Part shown: piece after piece, positions 36,501 through 44,500 of the stretch
Position numbering within the stretch: the first letter of the stretch is position 1
Layout of the letters: each line of letters begins with the position of its first letter
From: Aporrectodea caliginosa
Lineage: Eukaryota; Annelida; Clitellata; Crassiclitellata; Lumbricidae
Assembly: GCA_020284085.1 (NCBI GenBank)
Contig: JACEVL010000130.1
Coordinates: 690,001 to 754,000, forward strand
Direction of reading: 5' to 3'
DNA: 64,000 nucleotides
Position numbers and translations under genes: made by a program
Notes under the pieces: model-generated
Told to the model about the DNA's origin: nothing
The model's database searches: none
What the model saw: only the letters and a program-made list of their open reading frames with translations

Positions 36501-39019
36501 CTAGTAGGTTTTAAAATAAGTAAAGTATCATTCCCATGTCCCCCCAGGAACACAGGGAGAAGCTAATTTCCTGTTTTCACCCCTTAAGCCAGCAATGGAT
36601 GCATCCCAAAGTCCTGTACAAGGGCCATTGCATTGCAGGACATGCCATTAACTTCCCAGATTACATGAGTACAAAATTTGATTGTTAGATGACACAGACA
36701 AGGGTGTACAAACAAACTTGTCCAGAGTTGTAACATGGAGTCCATTCAGCAACTCAAACCTGCAATCATTAGATTATAGGCAAAGTATGATAACGTAAGA
36801 CATGCATTGCACACAATGGTCCACCGCCAATTATAACGCGACAGAACCGCAATTATGGCGACCATTCTGACCTGTGCGCTGGAGATCAAGAGCAATGGCC
36901 GTATAGTTATGCCAGTCGATCTTTTCTCCCTCTTTGTATTCTGGAATGACTTTTGCTTCGACTGCAGTCTCTTTTGGCACCCACTTCAAGTGTGGAGGAT
37001 TAGTTTCCTGTAACTGATACAGACAAGAAAGTATCAGACTCAGAAGGATCATAGCAAACCAGATGAGACCAGAGGAGTCAAGTTCAAGCCAGCATATATC
37101 AGACTCAACCAAAACATGGTAACCAAATGTGGGGCGCTGTAGTTGATTGGCTAGAGTGCTCACCTCCTTGTAACAGGAGAGTATAGGCTCCAGCCTTCCA
37201 TGAGATGGCTACTGCATAGAGACCTTGAGCAAGTCTCTCACTCACAACTGCTCAGCGCCATCGATTGATGCTTGGTCATTAGATAGTCACTTGGTACTTA
37301 GTCCTTCCTGTGCAGGGTTGAACATTAGGTAATGCAGCTTTTCCATGACTGTTTATGTTAGATATTTGGACCTAGTAAATGCATAATAATAATAATATAT
37401 TACTAATAGTAATAATAGAATTAATAATAATAATAATAACCCAACTGTCAATGCTGAAAACTGTCTGATACCCATCTTTTGTTCATTTGGCATTTGAAAC
37501 CCTGCACCATATAACAACGAGAGCTTGGCCTTCCTTTCTATTCTGGGACAGAACCTCAGCACTGAAACCACCCTTCTGTTCCAACGCTAACGGCCATAGC
37601 GTTTCAATGCTATGGCCGTTAGTGGTACTTTTACCAACTTAGACATTGACAAATAGGGCCCATTCCAGATAAACCTGTGTTTCTATTTATGTTGAAGTCC
37701 CTGAGGGATCCTTTTTACCTTGGGGCAACAACAACAATAAAATAATAATAATAATAACAACAGACCATGCTAGACCAAACCTGAACAATATCACCTGATC
37801 GGTGCCCCGTCAGAACGGCCCAGGACACATCGGCCCGACAAAACGGCCCCGACAAATGGGCCCCGACAAAACGGCCCCGACAAAACGGCCCCAGTCAAAA
37901 TGGCCTCGACAAAACAGCCCGTCAAATCGGCCAGAGGAGTCAAATCGGCCCCCGCCAATTCGGCCCCTCAAATCGGCCCCGTCATATGCCCTAGTCATAT
38001 CGGCCCCAGTCCTCGGCCCCAGTCATATCGGCCCCAGTCACATCGGCCCTCACAAAATATCCCATGTCCCAAGTACTTTTAAGTTCGATTGATGAAAAGA
38101 ATTTTGCGTAAATAGAGCTCGTATTGGTAAAACCGTAGTTTACGTTGCCAAATTATTTTAAGTGGTCATTGGACGTTGGATTGCTGAAAATAATGTTGGC
38201 GTTAAAATGGAAGTTGGATTTATGAAAAATAATTCTTTGCGTAAATAGAAGTTAGATTTATGATAGTTGTCATTGAAAGCATTTAAATAATTAAATACGC
38301 CAACCAGTTAGCATTAGACGATGGTCCCCGCAGTCCATTGTCCAGCTGAACCGTCGCTTGAGGCCTCATTTCAACATAGTTTGTCAGCGTAAGCTTAAAA
38401 TACTTGAAACATTGGATATTTTGTATGGGGCCGATATGATGGGGCCGATATGACTGGGGCCGATATGACTGGGGCCGATATGACGGGGCCGATTTGACGG
38501 GGCCGATTTGACGGGGCCGATTTGACGGGGGCCGATTTGACGGGCTGTTTTGTCGAGGCCATTTTGACGGGGGCCGTTTTGTCGGGGTCGTTTTGTCGGG
38601 GCTTATTTGTCGGGGCCGTTTTGTCGGGGCCGATTTGTCCTGGGCCGTTCTGACGGGTCACCCACCTGATCAGACTAGACCATACCAAACTGGATCAGAC
38701 CAGACTAAACCAAACCTTACCCAACCAGACCACATCATACAAGAACACACCAGATTCGGCCAAACTCAACCAGATCAGACCAGATGGGACCAGAACAGAG
38801 CAAAAGCAGACATATATATATCGTGGATTCACTAACTGCCACTGGCGGTACTTCATCTGGATCGAGAGGCAAGCCTTGGGGTCCATGCCACTGTTTAACT
38901 GCTCGTTTAGTAGAGTTCACGTCATCATCGAAGAAGACTTTGAGGAGAATTGGTCCAAGTGTGAGAAAGAAAGCTGCAAAAATAAGGTATTTAAGAATGG
39001 TGATGGCACTACCCCGCAT
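23561..39019 (-). CDS. GALNT10-like: polypeptide N-acetylgalactosaminyltransferase, GALNT10-like (12 coding exons, complete)
   Basis: Starts mucin-type O-glycosylation: moves GalNAc from UDP-GalNAc to Ser/Thr of proteins in the Golgi lumen. I assembled 12 coding exons with GT-AG borders; every phase joins and gives 629 residues, close to the roughly 600 of GALNT10. Seen: a hydrophobic anchor at residues 8-30 (type II topology), stem to about 110, NGFN...VSDKI segment, [10 protein letters not shown], metal-binding DSH at 262-264, [34 protein letters not shown], and CSRVGH with His393, the usual third metal ligand. The lectin domain (about 487-620) has three CxD-type segments and QxW motifs in the last two repeats. 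Wording such as KREGLIRTR and VAEVWMDEY fits the GALNT10 branch best. Odd: Ile replaces the usual Cys after DSH. A 3' splice acceptor just upstream of the ATG (39055-39057) suggests a separate noncoding first exon. Gene symbol is by similarity only. Confidence 0.93.
24270..24860 (-). mobile_element. CR1/L2-like LINE 3' fragment
   Basis: The minus strand encodes [40 protein letters not shown] and [16 protein letters not shown], homologous to the C-terminus of the element at 19036. It is followed by a 3' untranslated part with CTGTACCAAGTTGCATC and a short TTATGTAATG-type tail. It lies between the GALNT exons 12 and 11. Confidence 0.85.
25032..25205 (-). mobile_element. second short copy of the same LINE 3' end
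   Basis: Near-identical to 24411-24520 over the DDRNF...LYK coding end. It then switches to a GGGAGCGCCTC...GGCGCTATATAAATG tail and a GATTAC repeat. The tail is the one carried by most SINEs in the window. Confidence 0.8.
25422..25565 (-). CDS. GALNT10-like exon 11 (lectin beta repeat)
   Basis: Encodes [39 protein letters not shown]; the QWW is the QxW of the beta repeat. If the GTACGT donor were not used, translation would stop five codons later; the phase-0 join to exon 12 restores a gamma repeat, so I favour splicing. Confidence 0.88.
26033..26330 (-). mobile_element. tRNA-derived SINE (family C)
   Basis: On the minus strand: AATAGTCCAGTGGTTAGTAT (A-box), GGGGTTCAAATCCCACC (B-box), then GTCAGATGGCGAGGGAGAGG, GAAGTCACTAGCACTTCATA and GGCTGCCTCAGGG. 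This is the best preserved member; fills part of GALNT intron 10. Confidence 0.8.
26387..26497 (-). CDS. GALNT10-like exon 10 (lectin alpha repeat)
   Basis: Encodes [20 protein letters not shown] and FGLETC, the alpha repeat of the ricin-type beta-trefoil with its CVD signature. Acceptor TTTCAG, donor GTAGAT. Confidence 0.92.
26580..26680 (+). repeat. (GAT)n-type microsatellite in GALNT intron 9
   Basis: Imperfect GATGATGATGATGAT units beside GALNT exon 10. Confidence 0.85.
26790..27005 (+). repeat. degenerate (AATAC)n array
   Basis: ACAATACAATACAATAC blocks with AGTTCA interruptions; probably an expanded retroelement tail. Confidence 0.8.
27164..27608. mobile_element. hAT-type MITE, 445 bp, in GALNT intron 9
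   Basis: Ends TAGAGCTGTACCGAT on both sides, with an exact 8-bp duplication ATGCATGA (27156-27163, 27609-27616). Repeated GCCGATTATGCCGAT subterminal words. Confidence 0.88.
27965..28400. mobile_element. hAT-type MITE, 436 bp, in GALNT intron 9
   Basis: Ends TAGAGAGTGACATGGGGA on both sides; exact 8-bp duplication CTTTGCAT (27957-27964, 28401-28408). Several ACCGCGGTATTACCGC-like palindromes near the right end look like subterminal transposase-binding repeats. Confidence 0.88.
28798..29019 (-). CDS. GALNT10-like exon 9 (end of catalytic domain)
   Basis: Starts [20 protein letters not shown] and ends at [14 protein letters not shown], the linker into the lectin domain. Acceptor TTTTAG, donor GTACAA, phase 0 on both sides. 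Confidence 0.93.
29208..29619 (-). mobile_element. double-headed SINE, copy 1
   Basis: Read on the minus strand: a tRNA-Ser-like head (GGCCGAGTGGGTTGG A-box, GGTTCGCTTCCC B-box), a body, then a second tRNA-like head (GTGGTGTAGGGGTATG, GGTTCGGATCC) with its body, the GGGAGCGCCTCTGAAT...GGGGCGCTATAAC end and an (AATAC)n tail. TGTTG flanks both sides (29203-29207, 29620-29624). The flanks join into a sequence also found uninterrupted nearby, proving the insertion borders. Lies in GALNT intron 8. Confidence 0.85.
30113..30223 (-). CDS. GALNT10-like exon 8 (CSRVGH metal ligand)
   Basis: Begins [20 protein letters not shown]. The acceptor CTAG just before CTTTGG restores the WQCGG stretch expected after exon 7. 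Includes the His393 metal ligand. Donor GTGAGA. Confidence 0.93.
30786..31188 (-). mobile_element. double-headed SINE, copy 2
   Basis: Same order of the two tRNA-like heads and bodies as 29208-29619, nearly identical, with unrelated flanks, so an independent insertion. Lies in GALNT intron 7. Confidence 0.83.
31413..31530 (-). CDS. GALNT10-like exon 7 (Gal/GalNAc-T motif)
   Basis: Encodes [20 protein letters not shown] and [19 protein letters not shown], the Gal/GalNAc-transferase motif that closes over the donor sugar. Donor GTAAAA, phase 0. Confidence 0.94.
31790..32090 (-). mobile_element. SINE family C, full-length, diverged
   Basis: Inverted copy: GGCAGCCACGGGTA, CTCCCTCACCGTCTGATCTT, then the head with AGTCAAACCCTGATCATTCG. 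Lies in GALNT intron 6. Confidence 0.65.
32489..32666 (-). CDS. GALNT10-like exon 6
   Basis: Encodes [20 protein letters not shown] and the [20 protein letters not shown] stretch, highly typical of the catalytic domain. The acceptor is TTTTCAG and the donor GTATGC, leaving phase 2. Confidence 0.93.
32868..33250 (-). repeat. family E-related repeat in GALNT intron 5
   Basis: Inverted: GGGAGCGCCTCTGAGGAGTT, CTCTTGAAGTGGCGCTATAT at the low end, GGTTGCTAGGCAACCTGTTC further in. It splits a degenerate minisatellite of ATGGCAACCATCTGACTCAC type seen at 32680-32735 and 33260-33500. Confidence 0.6.
33541..33732 (-). CDS. GALNT10-like exon 5 (DSH metal site)
   Basis: Reads [20 protein letters not shown] and then [14 protein letters not shown], ending with the metal-binding DSH motif and NVNWLPPLL. 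The junction codon G+AG gives the Glu of the SKEH stretch seen in GALNT10-type enzymes. Acceptor AAAG and donor GTTAGT. Confidence 0.93.
34608..34774 (-). CDS. GALNT10-like exon 4 (GT-A nucleotide-binding start)
   Basis: Carries [20 protein letters not shown] and [11 protein letters not shown], the UDP-sugar binding N-terminal half of the GT-A fold. The acceptor is TTGCAG and the donor GTTAGA. Confidence 0.93.
34840..35045 (+). mobile_element. LINE 3' remnant in GALNT intron 3, antisense to the gene
   Basis: [20 protein letters not shown] followed by CLKTTFF and a TTGCTATATAAATTTATGAA tail with AATAC repeats. Confidence 0.65.
35571..35877. repeat. 21-bp minisatellite, about 15 units, in GALNT intron 3
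   Basis: Unit GAGACCACTGAAATGGGACC plus A, almost invariant, with a few A/G changes. Its length is a multiple of three without stops, so all its reading frames are open, which explains several spurious repeat proteins. On the gene's sense strand each unit carries CCCATTTCAG. Confidence 0.97.
35900..36044 (-). CDS. GALNT10-like exon 3 (GPGEQG, NGFN motif)
   Basis: Begins in phase 1 with the GPGEQG segment and carries [19 protein letters not shown], the conserved entry to the catalytic domain. The donor GTAAGTAC is strong. Only about 17 bp of intron separates the donor hexamer from a 21-bp minisatellite. Confidence 0.9.
36872..37013 (-). CDS. GALNT10-like exon 2 (stem region)
   Basis: Encodes 47 codons ending in [11 protein letters not shown] plus the first base of a Gly codon. 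The donor is GTCAGA. An alternative acceptor two codons further in (also CAG, same phase) cannot be excluded, so the exact 5' edge is uncertain by 6 bp. Confidence 0.8.
37128..37345 (+). mobile_element. SINE family D (tRNA-like head)
   Basis: GGGGCGCTGTAGTTGATTGG with an A-box-like GATTGGCTAGAG, then GACCTTGAGCAAGTCTCTCA and ACTGCTCAGCGCCATCGATT. Related copies at 1235-1440 and 17085-17260 share the CTCAGCGCCATC core. Confidence 0.55.
37587..37622. repeat. hairpin, 14-bp perfect arms, 8-base loop
   Basis: CTAACGGCCATAGC, loop GTTTCAAT, then the exact reverse complement; about 180 bp from the foldback element. Confidence 0.9.
37801..38662. mobile_element. foldback element with tandem-repeat arms and 9-bp target-site duplication
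   Basis: Termini GGTGCCCCGTCAGAACGGCC and (inverted) GGTGACCCGTCAGAACGGCC. The exact 9-bp CACCTGATC flanks it (37792-37800, 38663-38671). Each arm, about 270 bp, is an array of roughly 14-bp GC-rich units of the type ACGGCCCCGACAAA outside and ATCGGCCCCGTCAT inside; the middle about 330 bp is AT-rich. A 9-bp duplication and long arms suggest Mutator-like or FB-like origin. In GALNT intron 1. Confidence 0.88.
38837..39019 (-). CDS. GALNT10-like exon 1 (residues 1-61)
   Basis: Starts at an ATG followed by a short polar stretch and a hydrophobic run ([16 protein letters not shown]), the signal anchor. The donor is GTTAGT, phase 0. The stem sequence is Asp-rich and then Pro-rich. The open frame continues a few codons past the donor, but the next exon joins cleanly here. 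Confidence 0.85.
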
Positions 39020-40778
39020 GGTGACAGTTGAATTGTCAAGTCACCCACAACAACCTACAAGGAAAGACGTAAAATTTATCAATATCAAATGTTAAATAAA
39101 TATATTAAAGATTATTTGCAACCATATGAACAAGTAGCTAAGTTTCAGGACTATTGAATAAACAGCAAAATATATTCCATATTTATTTCCATAATTAAAA
39201 CTTTATAATTATACATCTCCAATTAAAGAACGCTGCTGGAAAAACATCCGAACGAAATTATGAGAGTACTGGTAAATAAAAACATTTAAAAGTGCTATTA
39301 ATGCCTTTGGAAGGAATTCACTTAACAAACGAGAGTAGCAATCACTACCTTTAACCAGCTGCAATAGATCTGTAATTACTAAATGCTGTGTTCAACAAGG
39401 GTCTATATACTTTCATCAAGGAAGTTAGTCTCAATCACAAATCATGCTCAATGTACTACATTTTTCATATTTAACAGGGCAATTTCACCAGCTAGCATAT
39501 GGGAACAAATAGAATATTCGTGAAATAGTTGAACATACAAGAGTTAATTCAGAGATGCCCGACATATTCCATGTAGCCACGCTTAACAACGAGACCTAAC
39601 AAAGTAGGTGCATAAGTAGGCATAGCTCTCACCAGTGAATATTTAGCCCCCCCTTTTAGAGAGAGGGCTAAATCAGAACGGTCCCGAGATGCAGAAAAAT
39701 AACGGCTCTACATAAATCTCTCAACGTTTCATGGGCTGGTTGCTATGGCCCGACCCTTTTGTGGCAGCACGTATCATAGGATGGGTAGCAGCGCAAACCA
39801 CAAGGATACGATGCTGGGGCAATGGGTTATTATCAAGCACTACGTACTCTCCCACTTCTTGCGAATTGTGACCCCTACTGGGGGGTCTAAGTTCGATAAA
39901 TGAAACGCGACAAAACGTGAGTGGATCGCAGCGTGTCCTTGCAAGAATATAGACCACAGTTTAAACAATAAATATAACTGATATTACTATGCTTCATTAT
40001 CACGCCTAAATAACAAAATGCAGACCATTTAAAAAGCAAATTATAGCTATTAAAAATTGACTATTGTTTTTCGTAAAAAGGTAAACATCGCAACCTACTC
40101 TCCGCGTACTGCCACACACCGCCCAAAGGAACTAGGCTGGTTCCACGTGGCTCTCCTTCAAAGCAAGAAAACTGACCTCGTTTTATTTTGGTTCATAATT
40201 ATTACTTGAAGCCTGTCTTAAATGTTAGCTATATATAGTTATTACTAATTATTTATGAACAGAAGCTATATATGTTTCTTTGCCATTAACACATGGAAAG
40301 CAATTTGTTTGAGCTTAGAGATCTTAGTCAGTGGCGGATCCAGAGGGGGGCGATTGGGGCGATCGCCCCCCCCTAAGAGTCCAATAATTATTTTTTTAAT
40401 TTAAGGATTTGATTGCTATTTGTGTTGTTTTTTAAATTAATTTTAGCCTATATAGTCTCTGCACACACGCACGCACCATTCATTCAAATAATTAAATACG
40501 CTAAAATGTAGTTGACCATCCATAATAATTAAATACGCTATATACTCTTTACTGAAAAAAACCCAGAATGAAATTCATTCATTCATTCATATTGAACATT
40601 TAGATAGCATCCCTTCAAGAAAACTACTCAGAGTCGCTCCCAACTCCAGCACGACCATCCCAACTCCAGCACGACCATAAAGAACATACTTAAGGTGAGA
40701 AAATATCATAGGAGAGAAGGACTGGTCCTAGGAAAGGGGCGAAGCTCCAGAGGAGGCCGTTCCAGGTCGAAGAACCTA

Positions 40779-40984
40779 TCACCGAGAAAGCGCGGTTCTG
40801 CATATTGGAGGTACGGGCAAAATGGATAAGTAGGAAACCCTGTTCAGATGAGCGGAGGGATCGAGAGCCCCAATAGCACTATAAGGACAGGGCATGCAGC
40901 AGAGCTCACGAAAATAGGCAGGAGCGAGGCCCAACAGGCAGCGCCATGGTATTATTATAGGGCAGCTATCTAAAACACGATCCA
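40779..40984 (-). mobile_element. LINE remnant, downstream half (inside the hAT element)
   Basis: Minus-strand translation gives CLLGLAPAYFRELCCMPCPY, continuing the LINE whose upstream half is at 41649-41935. A plus-strand LINE separates the halves. Confidence 0.7.
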
Positions 40985-40999
40985 CTGAGCTTATCCGTT

Positions 41000-41648
41000 C
41001 TTCTTCCTTCCAACTTAGACGCCTCAGAGGTTTTCGCAGATTTGTTTCCTCCTCTATACCTTCACCTCAATTGTCCATGCTTTCATCTGTTCTCGAATTG
41101 ACTATTGCAATTCTCTCCTTGTTGGCTTACCCAAGTTTCGTCTATCTCCTCTTCAGTCCGTTCTGAATGCTGCTGCCAGACTTAGGCCTATAGCTCGCCT
41201 TCCTCGATTCTCTCACATCATTCTCTACATTTGTGGCTGAACAGCTTCATTGGCTACCTCTCTCTGTGCGCATCCAATTTAAAGTTCTCATTCTCGTGCT
41301 CAAATCTCAACTGGGTCTTGCTCCAAAATATCTTTGTCACCAAATTTTCCGTCCCATCTCTGCCACGTCAAAGCGTCCTCTCAGATCCTCTGACCGGCTT
41401 GACCTTTACGTTCCCGTGTTAGGACCACAATGGCTCAATCCAGGTCCTTTGCCTGTATGTGTCCCTCTCTATGGAATGGACTTTCTCCTTCTTTGCACCC
41501 TACCATCCTCTCTGGTGGCATCTCTGCCTCTTCCTCTCACTTTAAAACCTTCCTTTTCTCTCGGAGTACCTCGCAGGCTCGCACTGGGAGCGCTTGTGAA
41601 AGGCTTATGGTGTGAGAAGCGCTTTATAAATGATCAAGTGCAATACAA
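41000..41648 (+). mobile_element. LINE remnant nested in another LINE
   Basis: Plus-strand pieces: LPKFRLSPLQSVLNAAARLR, LHWLPLSVRIQFKVLILVLK, LGLAPKYL, SRSFACMCPSLWNGLSPSLH, and a tail ending in AAGTGCAATACAAT. It splits the minus-strand LINE; ATCCACTG and ATCCGCTG at the two edges look like a slightly diverged target-site duplication. Confidence 0.75.
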
Positions 41649-41935
41649 TCCGCTGCTCAGAGGGGAGTCGGTGGAGAACGTCGCGAATGTATCAAGAGAC
41701 GTGGCCAAATTTGAGTATACGGCCGATAAGGCGCGCAGCATAACGCAAGATCCGATCCAAGCACCCCAGTCGACCAGCCGGGAGGCCAGCGTAGAGCGAG
41801 CAACAATAATCAAGTTTAGTTGTGACGAAGGCATGAATAAGAGTGGAGGTAGCAGAAGCAGTGAGTGAGCGGGCGACAGTGCGGAGCTGGCGCAATTTGA
41901 GCGTCGGTCCAAGGTGACGCCTAGGCCACGCACAG
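41649..41935 (-). mobile_element. LINE remnant, upstream half (inside the hAT element)
   Basis: Minus-strand frame VRQLRTVARSLTASATSTLI, HAFVTTKLDYCCSLYAGLPA, GRLGCLDRILRYAARLIGRI, the same RT region as at 2880 on the plus strand. Confidence 0.78.
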
Positions 41936-42092
41936 CTGTAATTAACAGTTATGATACATAGGCCTACAATGGCGTTTTACCGTTTCATGAATCACAGTCG
42001 GTAAAAATGTAGCCATTATTTTACCAGAATTTGGTTCTTTTCAGTGTAAAATTTGTTGAAATTTCTTCCGAAATGTTTGTAAGCCCAAAATA

Positions 42093-42260
42093 ATTCTTCT
42101 AACGGTACCGGACAGCATTGCATCAGCTGAGAGGAGCTTCTGTTCATTACGTATAGTAAAAACATGGTTGAAAGACCAAATGGGTCAGGAAAGGTTAACC
42201 GGTTTAGCCCTTATGAATGCCAGATCGAGAAATTTAAGTAGATGCGGAGAAAGTGATTGA
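42093..42260 (+). pseudogene. hAT transposase C-terminal dimerisation segment
   Basis: Reads ILLTVPDSIASAERSFCSLR, IVKTWLKDQMGQERLTGLAL, MNARSRNLSRCGESD then a stop. SxAERSFS..R..K...R......RL..LALMN is the hallmark of the hAT C-terminal dimerisation domain. No upstream catalytic part is recognisable, so the element cannot encode its own transposase. Confidence 0.85.
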
Positions 42261-42615
42261 TCACAAAGATTGGAAACAGAAGATTGGAATTTGTTTTGTA
42301 ACATGTTATAAAGTTGAGAAACTATTAATTTGATAAGTCATTTCAATTATAGGTCCTTTGAGTTGGAAACTATCATAGATTAAACCGTTAATAAAAATGA
42401 ACTATTAATGCTTCAAACAATTGTCGTAAAGATCCATAATACTTGATAGGTATTACATTTATTTTGCAGTTGGCATCTATTTGCAAAAATCTTGGTATAA
42501 AATTGTTTACATTTATATTGCGTTTGATATAATTACTAAATCGCTCTTGGGAATTGGGAACCCACAGAAATCGCCCCCCGTACAGAAAAAGTCTAGATCC
42601 GCCCCTGATCTTAGT

Positions 42616-43200
42616 ACGTACGAAAGATCTAATGATAACTTTCAAAAATTGACAAATGCATTCCATTATGTTAGGCATTAGAAGCCAGTAGCTAACACAG
42701 ACCAGCGCACGACTGTTTTATCAAATCTACTCCATTACATATCAATCTACCACTTTTCGCTGAGTTGAAATATGGAAAACATAAAACTGAAGAAACTGAG
42801 TTGAAATATGGAATACAACATTTTCTAATTACTTTTATTATCCGTTTTCACTCATTTTAGCATCTCAGCATTTTTCAGATTGTTTTCTCAATAAAACGAA
42901 TATGCTATACTAAACATAAGTTTTAGTAGTATTGCGCTAAACCACGTACAACATTTTCACGATTAGTAGAGAACCAGTCGAATATTGAGTGCTTCCGGTT
43001 TCATATGTAATGATCATGAATGAAAACATGCTGCATAGCTGCATCGGTGCCTAGAAATAAGAGGGATTGGAAACGAATTAAAAGAGCGATTTAAATTGTA
43101 AATCGCAATATCTTTATTTAAGAAAGGTGCACTTGATATCGCAACTTTTGGGAATACAGACGCAACTGCCGTTATCAGCGATCTGTGGTGGGTAGGCATT
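42616..43200. other. no gene seen
   Basis: Between the hAT element and the LINE remnant; AT-rich; a short direct repeat GAGTTGAAATATGGAA at 42762 and 42800. Confidence 0.5.
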
Positions 43201-43204
43201 AAGC

Positions 43205-43290
43205 TTCTAGGTTGTTCGGCTTTCTTCCATCCATCCATCCGTTCTTCCATCCGTCCATCCATCCGTCCATCCATCCATTCATCAATCGTT
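43205..43290. repeat. (CCAT)n-type microsatellite
   Basis: CCATCCATCCATCCGT units; accounts for a Met/Asp/Gly-repeat frame on the minus strand. Confidence 0.9.
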
Positions 43291-43409
43291 CCTTCCATAT
43301 ACCGTACAGAAGTAGGCTAGGTTGATAGAATATAGGACGCATTTGAAATATCACACCTTGAATATTCGGCATTCTAAAGGCACCTACATTACATGACTAG
43401 GTATTGATT

Positions 43410-44265
43410 TAGGAAATGATGTCCTATGATTGGGTGACCAAAAATCGCATGCTTTTGAACTCATCCAAAACCCAGTTCATTTGGCTTGGTAGTCGCAAAC
43501 AGCTGGCTGGTGTAGACCTACACCTGTTGGCCAAGACCTTCCCCCATGTTGCCATCTCGCTTACTGTTCGCGACCTTGGGGTAACACGTGATCAAGAACT
43601 TAGTCTTTCGCAGCATGTCAACTTGGTCACACAAAGCAGTTACTAACAGTACCGCCAGCTGCGTGTTGTCCTATGGTCCCACTCCCATGATGCTGCTGTG
43701 GTCCTTGTCCAATGTCCACTTCATCACCAGTTGAGTTGATCATTGTTGTTCGGTTCTTGATAGTCAGCAGTCATCCATCTCGCTTAATAGGGCATCTTGA
43801 CTGAGTGCTCTCCATTCTGCTGCTTGGCTATTTGGGCATATTCCAAAATATGCCCCAGTTTCCACTTACATGCGTGATGTCTTGCACTGGCCTCCTGTGC
43901 AGCAATTTCATCTAGAATAGCAGCACTTATCTGGTAGTGGCTCACTGGTAGTGCTCCGTCCTACTTACCTGATCTCTGTCGCCCGGTTTCCAACTTAGCC
44001 TCCCATCGAGCTCTGCGCTTTTCGGCTAAGGGAGAGCTCTTGGTCCCTGGGGCCACTCTTCGGTCAGACAGCGTTGAGCCTTCTCATTTGTTGACCCCTC
44101 CACTTGGAATGGGCTCCCACAGGTACTACACTTACTACCCTGATATAATTTGCCTGCTTTCTACCAATTGCTCAAGTCCTTTAGCCATGACTGGGCTGGG
44201 AGTGCCTTCTTGAAGAGGCATTATATAATTCCCTGGAATAAATGAGTGAATGAGCTGACCTGAGT
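43410..44265 (+). mobile_element. LINE reverse-transcriptase remnant with 3' tail
   Basis: DWVTKNRMLLNSSKTQFIWL and DLGVTRDQELSLSQHVN are typical of the region after the catalytic FADD motif. Coding resemblance continues with frameshifts to a 3' end GGGAGTGCCTTCTTGAAG followed by an AATAAATGAGTGAATGAG tail. It ends about 240 bp before the first GMC coding exon. Confidence 0.8.
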
Positions 44266-44500
44266 GATGAGCTGACCTGGGCAAGTTTACACCTTTTAAG
44301 CATCCCATCTCGACAGTCAAGTCGATGCTCATTGTGACCAACAACTGAAAAAGTGTCCGATTTCTAGCCAGACAGTATGGTGATTTGCATTAGTTTATTA
44401 CAGGTTGGTGAAGTTAGTGGATAGATAAAATAGAATGATGGTAGTATTACCAGTTGGATGTGTAAGATGGTAATTGTATGGTTATTGTGCTTTCTTTCAG

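Larger units (their letters stand above)
40329..42607 (+). mobile_element. degraded hAT DNA transposon with target-site duplication
   Basis: Ends CAGTGGCGGATCCAGA and (inverted) CAGGGGCGGATCTAGA match as terminal inverted repeats. Both sides carry the same 8-bp ATCTTAGT (40321-40328, 42608-42615), the length typical of hAT. The interior is mostly LINE fragments plus a hAT dimerisation remnant. It lies between the divergent GALNT and GMC start exons. Confidence 0.88.

Noticed and set aside
39721..39957. 78-codon minus-strand frame upstream of the GALNT start
   Set aside because: Looks fairly protein-like but has no ATG at its start, no recognised motif and no clear splice link; may overlap promoter or a noncoding first exon.
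41233..41868. 211-codon plus-strand frame
   Set aside because: Spans the junction of a plus-strand LINE remnant and the inverted LINE half; the frame is accidental.
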